Assembly (NCBI RefSeq): GCF_004363305.1
Contig: NZ_SNZA01000002.1
Span: 310,001 to 374,000 of the forward strand
Reading direction: 5' to 3'
Origin: Marinomonas communis
GTDB taxonomy: Bacteria > Pseudomonadota > Gammaproteobacteria > Pseudomonadales > Marinomonadaceae
Length of the DNA: 64,000 bases
Positions within the stretch are counted from its first letter, which is position 1. Each line of letters opens with the position of its first letter. The notes below the pieces were generated by a model. The model had not been told where the DNA came from, searched no databases, and worked only from the letters and a program-made list of their open reading frames with translations. Of this stretch, positions 18,985 to 27,276 are shown piece by piece. The position numbers were made by a program, and so were the translations under genes.

Positions 18985-19803
18985 ATGCACAGTTCCACTT
19001 TACGAGGGCAATTGGCCTTACCCGAGTTGATGAAAGACTTAGGGCAATTAACCAGCCATGTTCGCGTTCCCAGTTTCCCAACTGTGCTAGAAGATTTCCT
19101 GCGCCAGCTCTGCTACTTCGACACCATCATCATGGTGACCTATAAGAAAGCGCTGAAACCGCTGTTGATTCATCCGAGCGACCTGTCTGAGCAGAGCAAC
19201 ACCCTGCGCATGTACCTCAATCAAGCCTATTTACTCGACCCATTGTTTAACTCGCTTCAGCATGGCATTGCCCCAGGCGTTTACCGTCTAGTCGATATGG
19301 CTCCTGATTCGTTCGAAGAAACCGAGTACTACCAAACCTGCTATCGCGATTTTGACCTGGTGGATGAAATCAATATTTTGGTGGATTTGGATAAGACCAC
19401 GACTTTTGCTGTATCACTGGGCCGTCAAAAGGCCGTCGGTTCGATTCGACGCACCGAACTGAATAATTTAAAAACGGTTTTCCCAATGATAGAAGCCTTG
19501 ATTAGCCAGTTCTGGTTGGCTCAATCCGGCGGTTTTGTGGATCGTGCACCGAGCTCAGGTCCATTGAAGCAAGCGCTGAAGACATTTGCCCATGGAGTAC
19601 TGACGACACGCGAGCAGGAAATTTTGGGATTATTGCTGAAAGGTCACTCATCTAAGTCCATTGCCAATGAGCTAGGCATCAGTGCCGGTACTGTTAAAGT
19701 ACACCGTAAGAACATCCACGCACGCTTGGATACTTCTACCCAATCTGAGATTTTTACCTTATTCCTCAGCCACTTGGATGCACTCGACAGAGAAGCGCAT
19801 TAG
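18985..19803 (+). CDS. LuxR-type helix-turn-helix regulator of the polyamine cluster
   Basis: The protein has 272 residues. The C-terminal GerE/LuxR DNA-binding domain is at about 203-268 (LTTREQEILGLLLKGHSSKS, then IANELGISAGTVKVHRKNIH). The N-terminal 200 residues do not look like a response-regulator receiver: there is no phospho-acceptor Asp pattern. They resemble the uncharacterised N-terminal sensors of stand-alone LuxR proteins, with aromatic-rich stretches such as YRDFDLVDEINILVD. The gene is divergent from puuA2, with a TATCCCC palindrome in between, and the same palindrome recurs before puuC. It is likely the activator of copy 2; the ligand, possibly a polyamine or gamma-glutamyl derivative, is inferred. 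Confidence 0.85.
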   Translation: MHSSTLRGQLALPELMKDLGQLTSHVRVPSFPTVLEDFLRQLCYFDTIIMVTYKKALKPLLIHPSDLSEQSNTLRMYLNQAYLLDPLFNSLQHGIAPGVYRLVDMAPDSFEETEYYQTCYRDFDLVDEINILVDLDKTTTFAVSLGRQKAVGSIRRTELNNLKTVFPMIEALISQFWLAQSGGFVDRAPSSGPLKQALKTFAHGVLTTREQEILGLLLKGHSSKSIANELGISAGTVKVHRKNIHARLDTSTQSEIFTLFLSHLDALDREAH

Positions 19804-19838
19804 CCTCTCTGTCCGTACAATTTGTCCTAACGAAACGC

Positions 19839-20495
19839 TTATAGAACGGTAATCACTTGCTCGCGACTCAGGCGTGACTTAGTCAATGGCGCATTGTAAT
19901 CCTCTTCTTCGCTACGGTAGCCCATCGCTAGCGCCACATCACACTGATAGCCAGCTAATTCATCCGCAAACAACTCACCAATTAGCTCAGGATCAACACC
20001 TTCCATCGGCGTTGAATCAATGCCTAGGCGTGCAAGGGTATGCATAGTGTTCCCTAGTGCCAAATAGGTTTGCGCTTTCGTCCATGCCGCTGTGTTGCCT
20101 TGCTCATCGGTGTTTAACTCGGCAAAGGCAAACGCGCCAAATGCCTGCTCGCGTTGCTCAGGAGTCGTTCTGCCATCCGCAATCCCTTGATCTACAACTT
20201 GTGCGTAATCATCGCGGTTGTAGTGTGTTTTGTGGGCAAACAAGATGATATGCGACGCTGCTTTGGCGTGCTTTTGGTTGAACTGAAACTTATTTGCAAA
20301 GGTATCATGGAAACGCTGTTTGGCTTCCTCGCTCTCGATCACAACGAACTTCCATGGCTGGGAGTTAATGGACGACGCAGACAAGCGTAAGGCTTCATAA
20401 ATCACCTCCAGCTCTGCCGCAGGGATTCGCTTGCTCGCGTCGTAGTGTTTGGTTGTGTAGCGTTTGCTTAAATCTTCAATAATAGAGTGCGACAT
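19839..20495 (-). CDS. nfsB: Oxygen-insensitive NAD(P)H nitroreductase NfsB-like
   Basis: An FMN-dependent nitroreductase of 218 residues, matching E. coli NfsB in size and sequence landmarks (STKAFDASK-like TTKHYDASKRIP, then SSINSQPWKFVV, the SxxxxQPWxF flavin motif, and NAPLTKSRL near the end). Such enzymes reduce quinones and nitro compounds with NAD(P)H. The gene is divergent from a LysR-type gene 160 bases away, which probably controls it. It interrupts the polyamine genes and shows no obvious link to them. Confidence 0.92.
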   Translation of the reverse strand: MSHSIIEDLSKRYTTKHYDASKRIPAAELEVIYEALRLSASSINSQPWKFVVIESEEAKQRFHDTFANKFQFNQKHAKAASHIILFAHKTHYNRDDYAQVVDQGIADGRTTPEQREQAFGAFAFAELNTDEQGNTAAWTKAQTYLALGNTMHTLARLGIDSTPMEGVDPELIGELFADELAGYQCDVALAMGYRSEEEDYNAPLTKSRLSREQVITVL

Positions 20496-20655
20496 AATTT
20501 ATCCTCATAATCAGTAACAGGCTCAAAGAGCCTTGGAATAACCGAGATACTAGCGCCCCGAATAAGAGAGAAAAACACGCTTTAGATTGAATCATTATCA
20601 AAAAATATTTGATAATAAACATTGCATTCACAATCTATTAGATAGGTAAAAGTCT

Positions 20656-21603
20656 GTGCAAATTGAAGATTTGGAAGTGGTTCTCAAGATTTCAGAGTTG
20701 GGGAGTATCACCGCCGCGGCCACCCATTTGGATATGCAATCAGCAACCGCCAGCGCTGCGCTAAAACGTGTTGAAGCAGCCCTTGGTGCCGAGCTGTTCA
20801 TCCGCTCAACTCGGCAACTGCGCGTCTCCAGTGCTGGCGAGCGCTTTTTGCCTTTATGCGCTCAATCCTTAGAACAATGGCAACACGCCAAACAAGCCGT
20901 TACCAAGGACAATCAGACCATCTCTGGAGAAATGCGCATTGCAGTGTCTTCCGACCTTGGGCGTAACGTCATCGCCCCTTGGCTCGATGCTTTTATGGCG
21001 GAGCACCCTGATATCACCCTTAGAATGCACCTGAGCGACAGCAACATCGACTTTTACCGAGACGCAATGGACATGGCCTTACGCTATGGCGCTCCCAATG
21101 ATGCGTCGCTATACGGCTTTAAAATTTGTAATGTACCGAGATTATTGTGTGCCAGTCCTGCATACCTTGACGAGCATGACATGCCACATCATCCGAACGA
21201 CCTGATGCAGCACAACGCGTTGTTCTATCAGCTGCGTGACATACTCAACGATGCTTGGGACTTTCAAGATGAGCAGCGCCGCTACAAAATCAAACCCAAA
21301 GCCAATCGGGCCGCCAACGATGGTGATATGGTGCGACGCTGGTGCGTGGCAGGGCATGGCATCGCCATGAAATCCGCATTAGACGTAGCAGATGACATTC
21401 TAAGCGGGCGGCTTATCTCGCTATTGCCAGACTACACCGTCCCTTGCGGCGAACTTTGGTTAATCTGCCCAAGCCGCCAATCCATCACTCCGAGCATGCG
21501 CCTACTAAGAGACGCACTGCGAAGACATACCCAGCAAAGCCTACAACGTCTAGTGGAAGCGGGCATCCTGCCACAGTCACTGGTCGAGCGAACTGAAGCC
21601 TAA
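20656..21603 (+). CDS. LysR-family regulator next to nfsB
   Basis: The protein has 315 residues. The winged helix-turn-helix (about 1-60) reads LEVVLKISELGSITAAATHL then QSATASAALKRVEAALGAEL; the C-terminal periplasmic-binding-like domain carries SGRLISLLPDYTVPCGELWL. The start is GTG at 20656 with TAGGT upstream. It is divergent from nfsB, the classic LysR arrangement, so it probably regulates the nitroreductase in response to a redox-active compound. The co-inducer is not known. Confidence 0.9.
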   Translation: MQIEDLEVVLKISELGSITAAATHLDMQSATASAALKRVEAALGAELFIRSTRQLRVSSAGERFLPLCAQSLEQWQHAKQAVTKDNQTISGEMRIAVSSDLGRNVIAPWLDAFMAEHPDITLRMHLSDSNIDFYRDAMDMALRYGAPNDASLYGFKICNVPRLLCASPAYLDEHDMPHHPNDLMQHNALFYQLRDILNDAWDFQDEQRRYKIKPKANRAANDGDMVRRWCVAGHGIAMKSALDVADDILSGRLISLLPDYTVPCGELWLICPSRQSITPSMRLLRDALRRHTQQSLQRLVEAGILPQSLVERTEA

Positions 21604-21615
21604 GCGATAGACAAC

Positions 21616-21638
21616 AAAAAGCCGCTCGAAAGCGGCTT
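21616..21638 (-). terminator. Rho-independent terminator after puuB2
   Basis: Reading on the minus strand, AAGCCGCT pairs with AGCGGCTT across TTCG (21619-21638), followed by TTTTT at 21620-21616. It also lies just after the LysR gene on the plus strand and may work weakly there. Confidence 0.85.
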
Positions 21639-21666
21639 CTATGTAGACCTTAACGCTCAGTCTGCA

Positions 21667-22950
21667 TTAAATACCTAGCTGGTCACGCATGTTGTAGTAC
21701 GCTGCACCAATCGCTGTGTACGGTACTCGTAGCATACGACCACCCGGGAACTGGTACTGTGGCATGCTGGCGAATACGTCGAAGCGCTCTGTGTCGCCAT
21801 CAATGGCATCGGACAAGATCTCACCCATTAAGTGGGAGTTGGTCACACCATGGCCTGAGTAGCCTTGTGCGTAGTATAGGTTTTCGCCGATTTTACCTAC
21901 CTGAGGCATACGCATCATGGTCAGCAGGAAGTTACCGGTCCATGCAAAGTCGATTTTCACGTCTTTTAGCATCGGGTAAGTTTTCAGCATTTTCGGCACG
22001 ATGATCGATTCGATCTTACCTGGATCACGGGCACCGTAAGTCGTTCCGCCGCCGTAGATCAGTCGACCATCGCCCGATAAACGGTAGTAATCCAAAAGAT
22101 AGTTACAGTCTTCTACGCAGCGATCTGTTGGTAACAGTTGCTTTTGTAGATCTTCTGGAAGCGGCTCTGTCGCGATCACTTGCGTGCCACATGGCATGGC
22201 TTTTTTCTCAACTTCTGGAAGCAATCCAAACACATAGGCGTTACCCGCCACCACGATTTTATCGGCAATCACGGTACCTTGCTTGGTGACCACCTTACCA
22301 GGAACGCCTTTCTCTAAACGCACCACTTCAGAGTCTTCAAAGATCTGGCCGCCTAACTCTTCAAACGCACGCGCTTGGCCAAGTACCAAGTTCAACGGCT
22401 GGATGTGGCCGCCTTTGCGATCCAGCAGACCGCCTGCGTAGCGATCCGTACCAATGTGATCTTGAATCGATGAGGCAGTCAGTAGCTCAAGTTCATTATG
22501 GCCATGGGATTCCCATAGGGCTTTTTTGGCTTTTAGCTCTTCGAATTGCTTCTTATTGCAGGCCGCAAATACGTTGCCATGCTTAAGATCACAGTCGATA
22601 TTGTACTTTTCAATACGGTGACGAATCAGTTCTGAGCCAGCAAAGGCCATTTTCGCCATTTTCTGACCAATGTCGTCCCCGTAGTTTTTGAATATGTAAT
22701 CAATGTCTCGGTTAAAGCTGTTAACAATCTGACCACCGTTGCGCCCAGAAGCACCAAAGCCAATACGGCTGCCTTCTACAACGATCACACGTTTCCCTTT
22801 TTCGGCCAAACTTAAAGCCGTGGATATGCCAGTAAAACCCGCCCCCACAACACAAACATCGCAACGATGTTCGCCGGTAAGCTGTGGACGTAACGCCTTG
22901 TCGTTGGCAGACGCTGCGTAGTATGAATTTGCATGAGTAGGGGATGACAT
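21667..22950 (-). CDS. puuB: FAD-dependent gamma-glutamylputrescine oxidoreductase (PuuB copy 2)
   Basis: A DAO-family flavoenzyme of 427 residues that would oxidise gamma-glutamylputrescine. The dinucleotide motif reads VGAGFTG, preceded by DVCV; the flavin-contact segment is FGASGRNGGQIV, and the C-terminal FAD closure is YAQGYSGHGVTNSH. It ends in a typical small helical tail. It follows puuC with a 107-base gap that contains a hairpin. The paralogue at 2643 has the same architecture. Assignment to the pathway is from family resemblance and context. Confidence 0.92.
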   Translation of the reverse strand: MSSPTHANSYYAASANDKALRPQLTGEHRCDVCVVGAGFTGISTALSLAEKGKRVIVVEGSRIGFGASGRNGGQIVNSFNRDIDYIFKNYGDDIGQKMAKMAFAGSELIRHRIEKYNIDCDLKHGNVFAACNKKQFEELKAKKALWESHGHNELELLTASSIQDHIGTDRYAGGLLDRKGGHIQPLNLVLGQARAFEELGGQIFEDSEVVRLEKGVPGKVVTKQGTVIADKIVVAGNAYVFGLLPEVEKKAMPCGTQVIATEPLPEDLQKQLLPTDRCVEDCNYLLDYYRLSGDGRLIYGGGTTYGARDPGKIESIIVPKMLKTYPMLKDVKIDFAWTGNFLLTMMRMPQVGKIGENLYYAQGYSGHGVTNSHLMGEILSDAIDGDTERFDVFASMPQYQFPGGRMLRVPYTAIGAAYYNMRDQLGI

Positions 22951-23005
22951 ATAAAACCTCTCCTATACACGTAGGCGACCCTATTGGTACGCGAACTTTG
23001 TGTGA

Positions 23006-23031
23006 ACAGGGCGGTCCTGTGACGGCCCTGT
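23006..23031 (-). promoter_or_regulatory. Hairpin in the puuC-puuB2 gap
   Basis: ACAGGGC (23006-23012) pairs with GCCCTGT (23025-23031), with an inner GTC/GAC stem and symmetrical G-G mismatch. There is no T-tract. It probably tunes downstream expression or marks a processing point. Confidence 0.45.
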
Positions 23032-23057
23032 ATGGTAATCAATGAAAGTGGGGCTTG

Positions 23058-24548
23058 TTACTTCAAGCTAATCCAAGTGTTTTTAATCTCGGTGTATTTT
23101 TCCAAGGCATGCCAAGATTTATCACGGCCATTACCAGACGCTTTAACACCACCAAAAGGAACCGTGGTATCACCATCACCCCAGGTGTTAACCCACACCA
23201 TGCCCGACTCAAGACGTCGACTAACACGGTGAGCGCGGCCCAAGTCATTGGTCCAAACCGATGCACCTAAGCCATATTTGGAATCATTGGCTAGGGCAAT
23301 GGCTTCTTCTTCAGTGTCAAAGCCCATCACCGCCAATACTGGACCAAAGATTTCTTCGCGAACGAATTCCATTTCGTGGTTGGCATCCGTAAAGATAGTG
23401 GGTTTCGCGTAGTAACCTTTACCCGCTTGGTAATCTGGCACGCCACCCAGCGCAAGGGTTGCGCCATCAGCTATGGCGCTCTCGATAAAGCGGGTCACCG
23501 TATCCAGTTGTGCTTTATCAACCATTGGCCCCATTTTGGTCGCAGGATCCAAAGGATCACCTGGCACATAGGCTTTAGCGGCTTCTAATAGCGCGGCCAT
23601 AAACTCGTCTTTGATGCTGTTTTGCACATACAAGCGTGAGCACGCGATACACACTTCACCTTGGTTGGTGAAGATCGCCGTTGCCGCGCCTTGCGCTGCT
23701 GCTTGCACGTCTTTGCAATCTGCAAACACTAGGCAAGGGGATTTACCACCCGCCTCAAGCCAGACCCGTTTCATATTCGACTGCCCAGCGTATTCCATCA
23801 GCATGCCTGCTACACGGCTTGATCCCGTGAAAGCAAGCGTGCCGATGTTGTGGTGCAACGCAAGGGCTTTACCAGCTGTGTGACCAAAACCGGGGAGGAC
23901 ATTGAAGACACCATCTGGGACCCCCGCTTGCGTTGCTAACTCGGCTATTCTTAACGCACTTAAAGGCGATTTTTCCGATGGTTTTAAAATCACGCTATTG
24001 CCCGCAGCCAAAGCTGGCGCAATCTTCCACATCACCATCATCAGTGGGTAGTTCCAAGGAGTAATAATCGCCACCACGCCCAGTGGTTCACGGCTAATCA
24101 GCGCCAAATTATCTGGGTTCGTCGGTGCGATTTCGCCATAAAGCTTATCGATGCATTCTGCTGACCAACGTAGGCAATCAATCGAGTCTGGCACATCAAT
24201 ATTGACCATCTCTGAAATCGATTTACCCATGTCTAAGGTATCAATAAGCGCTAGCTCGTCTTGGTGAGCTTCTAATAAATCTGCCCACTTTTGCAGAATG
24301 CGCTTGCGCTTACCTGGCGCCATTTCAGACCAAACACCGCTTTTAAACGCTGCTTTGGCAGCCTCGGTGGCAAGGTTCACATCGGCTTCATCACAGCTGG
24401 CCACTTTGGCAAGCAGCGACTCATCGGTCGGGTTGATACAATCAAATGTTTCCCCACTCTGTGCCGCGGTAAACGCACCATTAATGTAGGCGTCTGAGTG
24501 CAAACGAATGTCTGAACGCAGGGCTTGCCATTCTTGATAGGTTTTCAT
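23058..24548 (-). CDS. puuC: Gamma-glutamyl-gamma-aminobutyraldehyde dehydrogenase (PuuC)
   Basis: An NAD(P)-dependent aldehyde dehydrogenase of 496 residues, matching E. coli PuuC (495). It has the cofactor stretch TPWNYPLMMVMWKIAPALAA, the general base Glu in LEAGGKSP (about 265) and the catalytic Cys in NQGEVCIA (about 300). Sequence landmarks close to PuuC are DSIDCLRWSAECIDKLYGE and NQGEVCIACSRLYVQ. The ATG at 24548 follows AGGAAGGAA and is preferred to the longer open frame. It precedes puuB2. The promoter carries the TATCCCC palindrome shared with puuA2. It probably oxidises the aldehyde produced by PuuB. Confidence 0.92.
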   Translation of the reverse strand: MKTYQEWQALRSDIRLHSDAYINGAFTAAQSGETFDCINPTDESLLAKVASCDEADVNLATEAAKAAFKSGVWSEMAPGKRKRILQKWADLLEAHQDELALIDTLDMGKSISEMVNIDVPDSIDCLRWSAECIDKLYGEIAPTNPDNLALISREPLGVVAIITPWNYPLMMVMWKIAPALAAGNSVILKPSEKSPLSALRIAELATQAGVPDGVFNVLPGFGHTAGKALALHHNIGTLAFTGSSRVAGMLMEYAGQSNMKRVWLEAGGKSPCLVFADCKDVQAAAQGAATAIFTNQGEVCIACSRLYVQNSIKDEFMAALLEAAKAYVPGDPLDPATKMGPMVDKAQLDTVTRFIESAIADGATLALGGVPDYQAGKGYYAKPTIFTDANHEMEFVREEIFGPVLAVMGFDTEEEAIALANDSKYGLGASVWTNDLGRAHRVSRRLESGMVWVNTWGDGDTTVPFGGVKASGNGRDKSWHALEKYTEIKNTWISLK

Positions 24549-24633
24549 AGGTAATTCCTTCCTCTGGCGTTTATCAAAACGCGTCATGAGTTGTGATCAA
24601 TCTAAACTAACTGAGCGTCATCCTATCGCACCA

Positions 24634-24651
24634 TATCCCCGTGGGGGTATA
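24634..24651. promoter_or_regulatory. TATCCCC-N4-GGGTATA palindrome upstream of puuC
   Basis: TATCCCC (24634-24640), four bases, GGGTATA (24645-24651). It matches the site at 18568-18585 in arms and spacing. It lies 86 bases before the puuC start, in the divergent puuC/aguB region. Confidence 0.65.
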
Positions 24652-24728
24652 TCGTTTTTTTCATGGGGAACTAAGATGAAGCGCTCACATGACACATCCT
24701 GTACTTCTGTGACTTGATAACGATAACG

Positions 24729-24742
24729 TACCCACAAGGGTA
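24729..24742. promoter_or_regulatory. TACCC-N4-GGGTA palindrome upstream of aguB
   Basis: TACCC (24729-24733), ACAA, GGGTA (24738-24742) has the same CCC-N4-GGG-TA core as the TATCCCC sites. It ends 19 bases before the aguB start, so a bound protein there would more likely repress than activate aguB. Confidence 0.5.
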
Positions 24743-24761
24743 GCTAATTGGAGAACACACC

Positions 24762-25649
24762 ATGTCAAAAATTACGGTGGCAGCCACGCAAATGCACTGC
24801 ACGTGGAACCAACAGGAAAACGTTGACCGAGCAGAAAAGCTAATTCGTCAAGCGGCGGCTCAAGGCGCACAAGTCATTCTTATCCAAGAGTTATTTGAAA
24901 CGCCGTATTTTTGTATCGAAATCCATGAGTCATACCACGATCTCGCCACTACTTTAGAAGAGAACGAGGCCTTTAAACGCTTCCAAGCCCTCGCTAAAGA
25001 ATTAGACGTTGTACTGCCATTCAGCTGGTACGAACGTGCCGGACAAGTACGTTTTAACTCACTGGCGATGATTGATGCAGGCGGTGAACTATTAGGTGTT
25101 TACCGTAAAACGCACATCCCTGATAGCGACGGCTACCTTGAGAAGTACTACTTCAGCCCAGGGGATACTGGCTTTAAAGTGTGGCACACCAAGTTTGGCT
25201 GTGTGGGAGTTGGTATTTGTTGGGATCAATGGTTCCCAGAAACAGCTCGCGCCATGGCACTGATGGGCGCGGATATTCTATTGTTCCCGACGGCAATAGG
25301 CTCCGAACCAAGTCAACCTGAGATGGACAGCATGCCACACTGGACTAACACCATGCGTGGTCACGCGGCTGCCAACCAAGTGCCTGTCATTGCCTCCAAC
25401 CGAATTGGTACAGAAGCGGCGCAACACCGCGATCTTGAGTTAACCTTCTTCGGTTCATCATTTATCTGTGATGAACGTGGTGAGCTTATCGAGCAAGCGG
25501 ACCGCAGCTCAGAAAGCATCTTGGTTCATACCTTTGACCTTGACCATGTGCGCACCATGCGTAAAGCGTGGGGCTTGTTCCGTGACCGTCGTCCAGAACA
25601 CTACGACGTGCTGAAAACCCTAGACGGCCAAGTAAAGACCGCCCATTAA
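24762..25649 (+). CDS. aguB: N-carbamoylputrescine amidase AguB
   Basis: A nitrilase-superfamily enzyme of 295 residues that would hydrolyse N-carbamoylputrescine to putrescine, CO2 and ammonia. The catalytic triad is visible: Glu43 in IQELFETPYF, Lys116 in YRKTHIPD and Cys153 in GVGICWDQWFPE. The length and the motif WDQWFPETARAMALMGA match AguB. It is followed after 13 bases by aguA, which makes its substrate. The pair faces puuC divergently, so agmatine-derived putrescine feeds the Puu pathway encoded nearby. Confidence 0.95.
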   Translation: MSKITVAATQMHCTWNQQENVDRAEKLIRQAAAQGAQVILIQELFETPYFCIEIHESYHDLATTLEENEAFKRFQALAKELDVVLPFSWYERAGQVRFNSLAMIDAGGELLGVYRKTHIPDSDGYLEKYYFSPGDTGFKVWHTKFGCVGVGICWDQWFPETARAMALMGADILLFPTAIGSEPSQPEMDSMPHWTNTMRGHAAANQVPVIASNRIGTEAAQHRDLELTFFGSSFICDERGELIEQADRSSESILVHTFDLDHVRTMRKAWGLFRDRRPEHYDVLKTLDGQVKTAH

Positions 25650-25662
25650 TACAGGAGGCACT

Positions 25663-26736
25663 ATGACAACGCCACAGCAGGACGGCTTTTGGATGCCAGG
25701 TGAGCATGAGCCACAGGAAAGCGTTTGGCTAGCTTGGCCCACTCGCCCAGACAACTGGCGCGAGCAGGCACTGCCCGCACAAGCAACCTTTGCCCACTTT
25801 ATTGAGCGTTTAAGCGGTTATGTCACAGTAAAAGTCGCAGTATTACCAGAATATGAGGCACAGGCGAGAGCCATGCTACCGTCTCAGGTACAGCTTTTCC
25901 CAATGCAGTATAACGATGCTTGGATGCGCGATATCGGCCCAACCATGGTGATCAATGGCCAAGGCGAAAAACGCGCCATCAACTGGGGCTTTAATGCTTG
26001 GGGTGGCGAGCTAGACGGTCTATACGACGACTGGTCAGATGATGAAACCGTTGCCACTCGAATCGCTGAATTAGAAGACGTTCAGCGCTACGATGCGCCG
26101 TTTATTCTAGAAGGTGGCTCCATCCACAGTGATGGGGAAGGTACGGTTTACACCACGGAAGAATGCTTGCTACATCCAAGTCGTAACCCAGATCTTAGCC
26201 GTGCCGACATTGAAGCGCAGCTGCAGGCGTACTTAGGTATTGAGAAAGTTATTTGGCTTCCCCTTGGACTGTTTAACGACGAAACCAATGGTCACATCGA
26301 CAACATCTTGCATGTGGTCAAACCAGGTGAAGTCATCTTAACCGTCTGTGACGACCCAAGTGACCCGCAATACAACATCAGCCAAGCGGCATTAAAGGTA
26401 TTGTCCGAAACCACCGATGCCAAAGGACGCTCGCTAATCGTTCACAGCATCCCCATGCCGGGACCACTGTTTATGGGTGAGGAAGAAGCCAACGGCCTGG
26501 TACAACCGGACCGCATGGCCCGCGAAGCAGGGGAGCGCCTAGGCGCATCCTACGCGAACTTCCTGATTACCAATGGCGCCGTTTTCTACCCGCAATTGGA
26601 TGCAGGAAAAGACAGCGAAGCGGAGCAAGTACTGCAAACAGCCTTCCCGTCTCATACCATCGTTGGTATTCCAGCACGAGAAGTCCTGCTAGGCGGCGGC
26701 AACCTGCACTGCATTACACAACAGATACCGGTTTAG
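25663..26736 (+). CDS. aguA: Agmatine deiminase AguA
   Basis: A PPAD-family (beta/alpha propeller) enzyme of 357 residues that would convert agmatine to N-carbamoylputrescine and ammonia. Family landmarks are MPGEHEPQESVWLAWP, DAWMRDIGPT, LEGGSIHSDGEGT, and the C-terminal GGGNLHCITQQ with catalytic Cys350. The size matches known agmatine deiminases. It is the second gene of the aguBA pair, and a strong terminator follows. Confidence 0.96.
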   Translation: MTTPQQDGFWMPGEHEPQESVWLAWPTRPDNWREQALPAQATFAHFIERLSGYVTVKVAVLPEYEAQARAMLPSQVQLFPMQYNDAWMRDIGPTMVINGQGEKRAINWGFNAWGGELDGLYDDWSDDETVATRIAELEDVQRYDAPFILEGGSIHSDGEGTVYTTEECLLHPSRNPDLSRADIEAQLQAYLGIEKVIWLPLGLFNDETNGHIDNILHVVKPGEVILTVCDDPSDPQYNISQAALKVLSETTDAKGRSLIVHSIPMPGPLFMGEEEANGLVQPDRMAREAGERLGASYANFLITNGAVFYPQLDAGKDSEAEQVLQTAFPSHTIVGIPAREVLLGGGNLHCITQQIPV

Positions 26737-26760
26737 TTGCTCAATCGGAAGAAGTGTTAA

Positions 26761-26796
26761 AAAAACCACGTCAGGGGCAACCCGACGTGGTTTTTT
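26761..26796 (+). terminator. Rho-independent terminator after aguA
   Basis: AAAAACCACGTC pairs with GACGTGGTTTTT across a loop, ending with a run of six T (26791-26796). Confidence 0.95.
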
Positions 26797-26827
26797 GTTG
26801 GTTGTTGAATTCGAAAATGAAGCATAT

Positions 26828-26898
26828 AAGGGGTCAGATTCCTTTAATGATTTATCTCTCGCAAAACGATAAATTTTTTATAAGGAATCTGCCCCCTT
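26828..26898. repeat. Inverted-repeat element with GGGGTCAGATTCC ends
   Basis: AAGGGGTCAGATTCCTT (26828-26844) and AAGGAATCTGCCCCCTT (26882-26898) are inverted with one mismatch; inside, GATTTATC and GATAAATT form a second stem. GGGGTCAGAxTCC sequences of this kind are often found around REP-associated transposase genes, though none is present here. It is a small non-coding mobile-type repeat in that sense. Confidence 0.6.
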
Positions 26899-26917
26899 GT
26901 TACTTAAGACAAGTCGT

Positions 26918-26952
26918 ACAAGGGCTTTTCCTGCGCGCAGCGCGGTCCTACT
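26918..26952. repeat. Degenerate copy of the REP-like repeat
   Basis: The stretch around CTTTTCC...GCGCAGCGCGGTCCTAC closely resembles the right half of the 73-base units at 39544-39774. Its last bases supply the stop codon of the minus-strand gene at 26948. Confidence 0.6.
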
Positions 26953-27160
26953 TGGTTGCTAGTTTGGTAGCAAGCTGGTGTAAGTAGGGGCCAAAGATAA
27001 ACGAGATGGTGCCTGCTGCGGGCCATGCAAGTACCCAAGATTTCATCCAGAATGAGGCAAAATCAGGGTGCATACCTAAATTCACAAAGGTCACCCAAGC
27101 TGTCATAAGTAGGGATAAAACGAATGACATCAATGCCGCGAATATAATGCGATGTTTCAT
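26948..27160 (-). CDS. DUF2798-family small membrane protein
   Basis: A 70-residue inner-membrane protein that resembles the DUF2798 family. Two hydrophobic helices (about 4-24 and 43-62) are separated by NLGMHPDFASFWMKSW, and the second helix region reads AWPAAGTISFIFGP, which matches the family pattern. The function is unknown. The ATG at 27160 has AGAGGT upstream; a longer open frame upstream has no site. Its stop codon and end (LATKLATK) lie inside the REP-like remnant, so a repeat insertion seems to have changed the C-terminus. It is divergent from a LysR gene that may control it. Confidence 0.8.
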   Translation of the reverse strand: MKHRIIFAALMSFVLSLLMTAWVTFVNLGMHPDFASFWMKSWVLAWPAAGTISFIFGPYLHQLATKLATK

Positions 27161-27276
27161 GTGGAAAACCTCTTTGCTCAACCACTTAATGCTATACAGT
27201 AAGCTTACCAAACCGCTATATTGGTAAAAATAGACAGTTTCAATAACCTTTTTTACAAATATGCAAAAATGCAAAA

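Noticed and set aside
26754-26987. Plus-strand open frame across the aguA terminator and repeats
   Set aside because: It is made of terminator and inverted-repeat sequence and overlaps the end of the DUF2798 gene.
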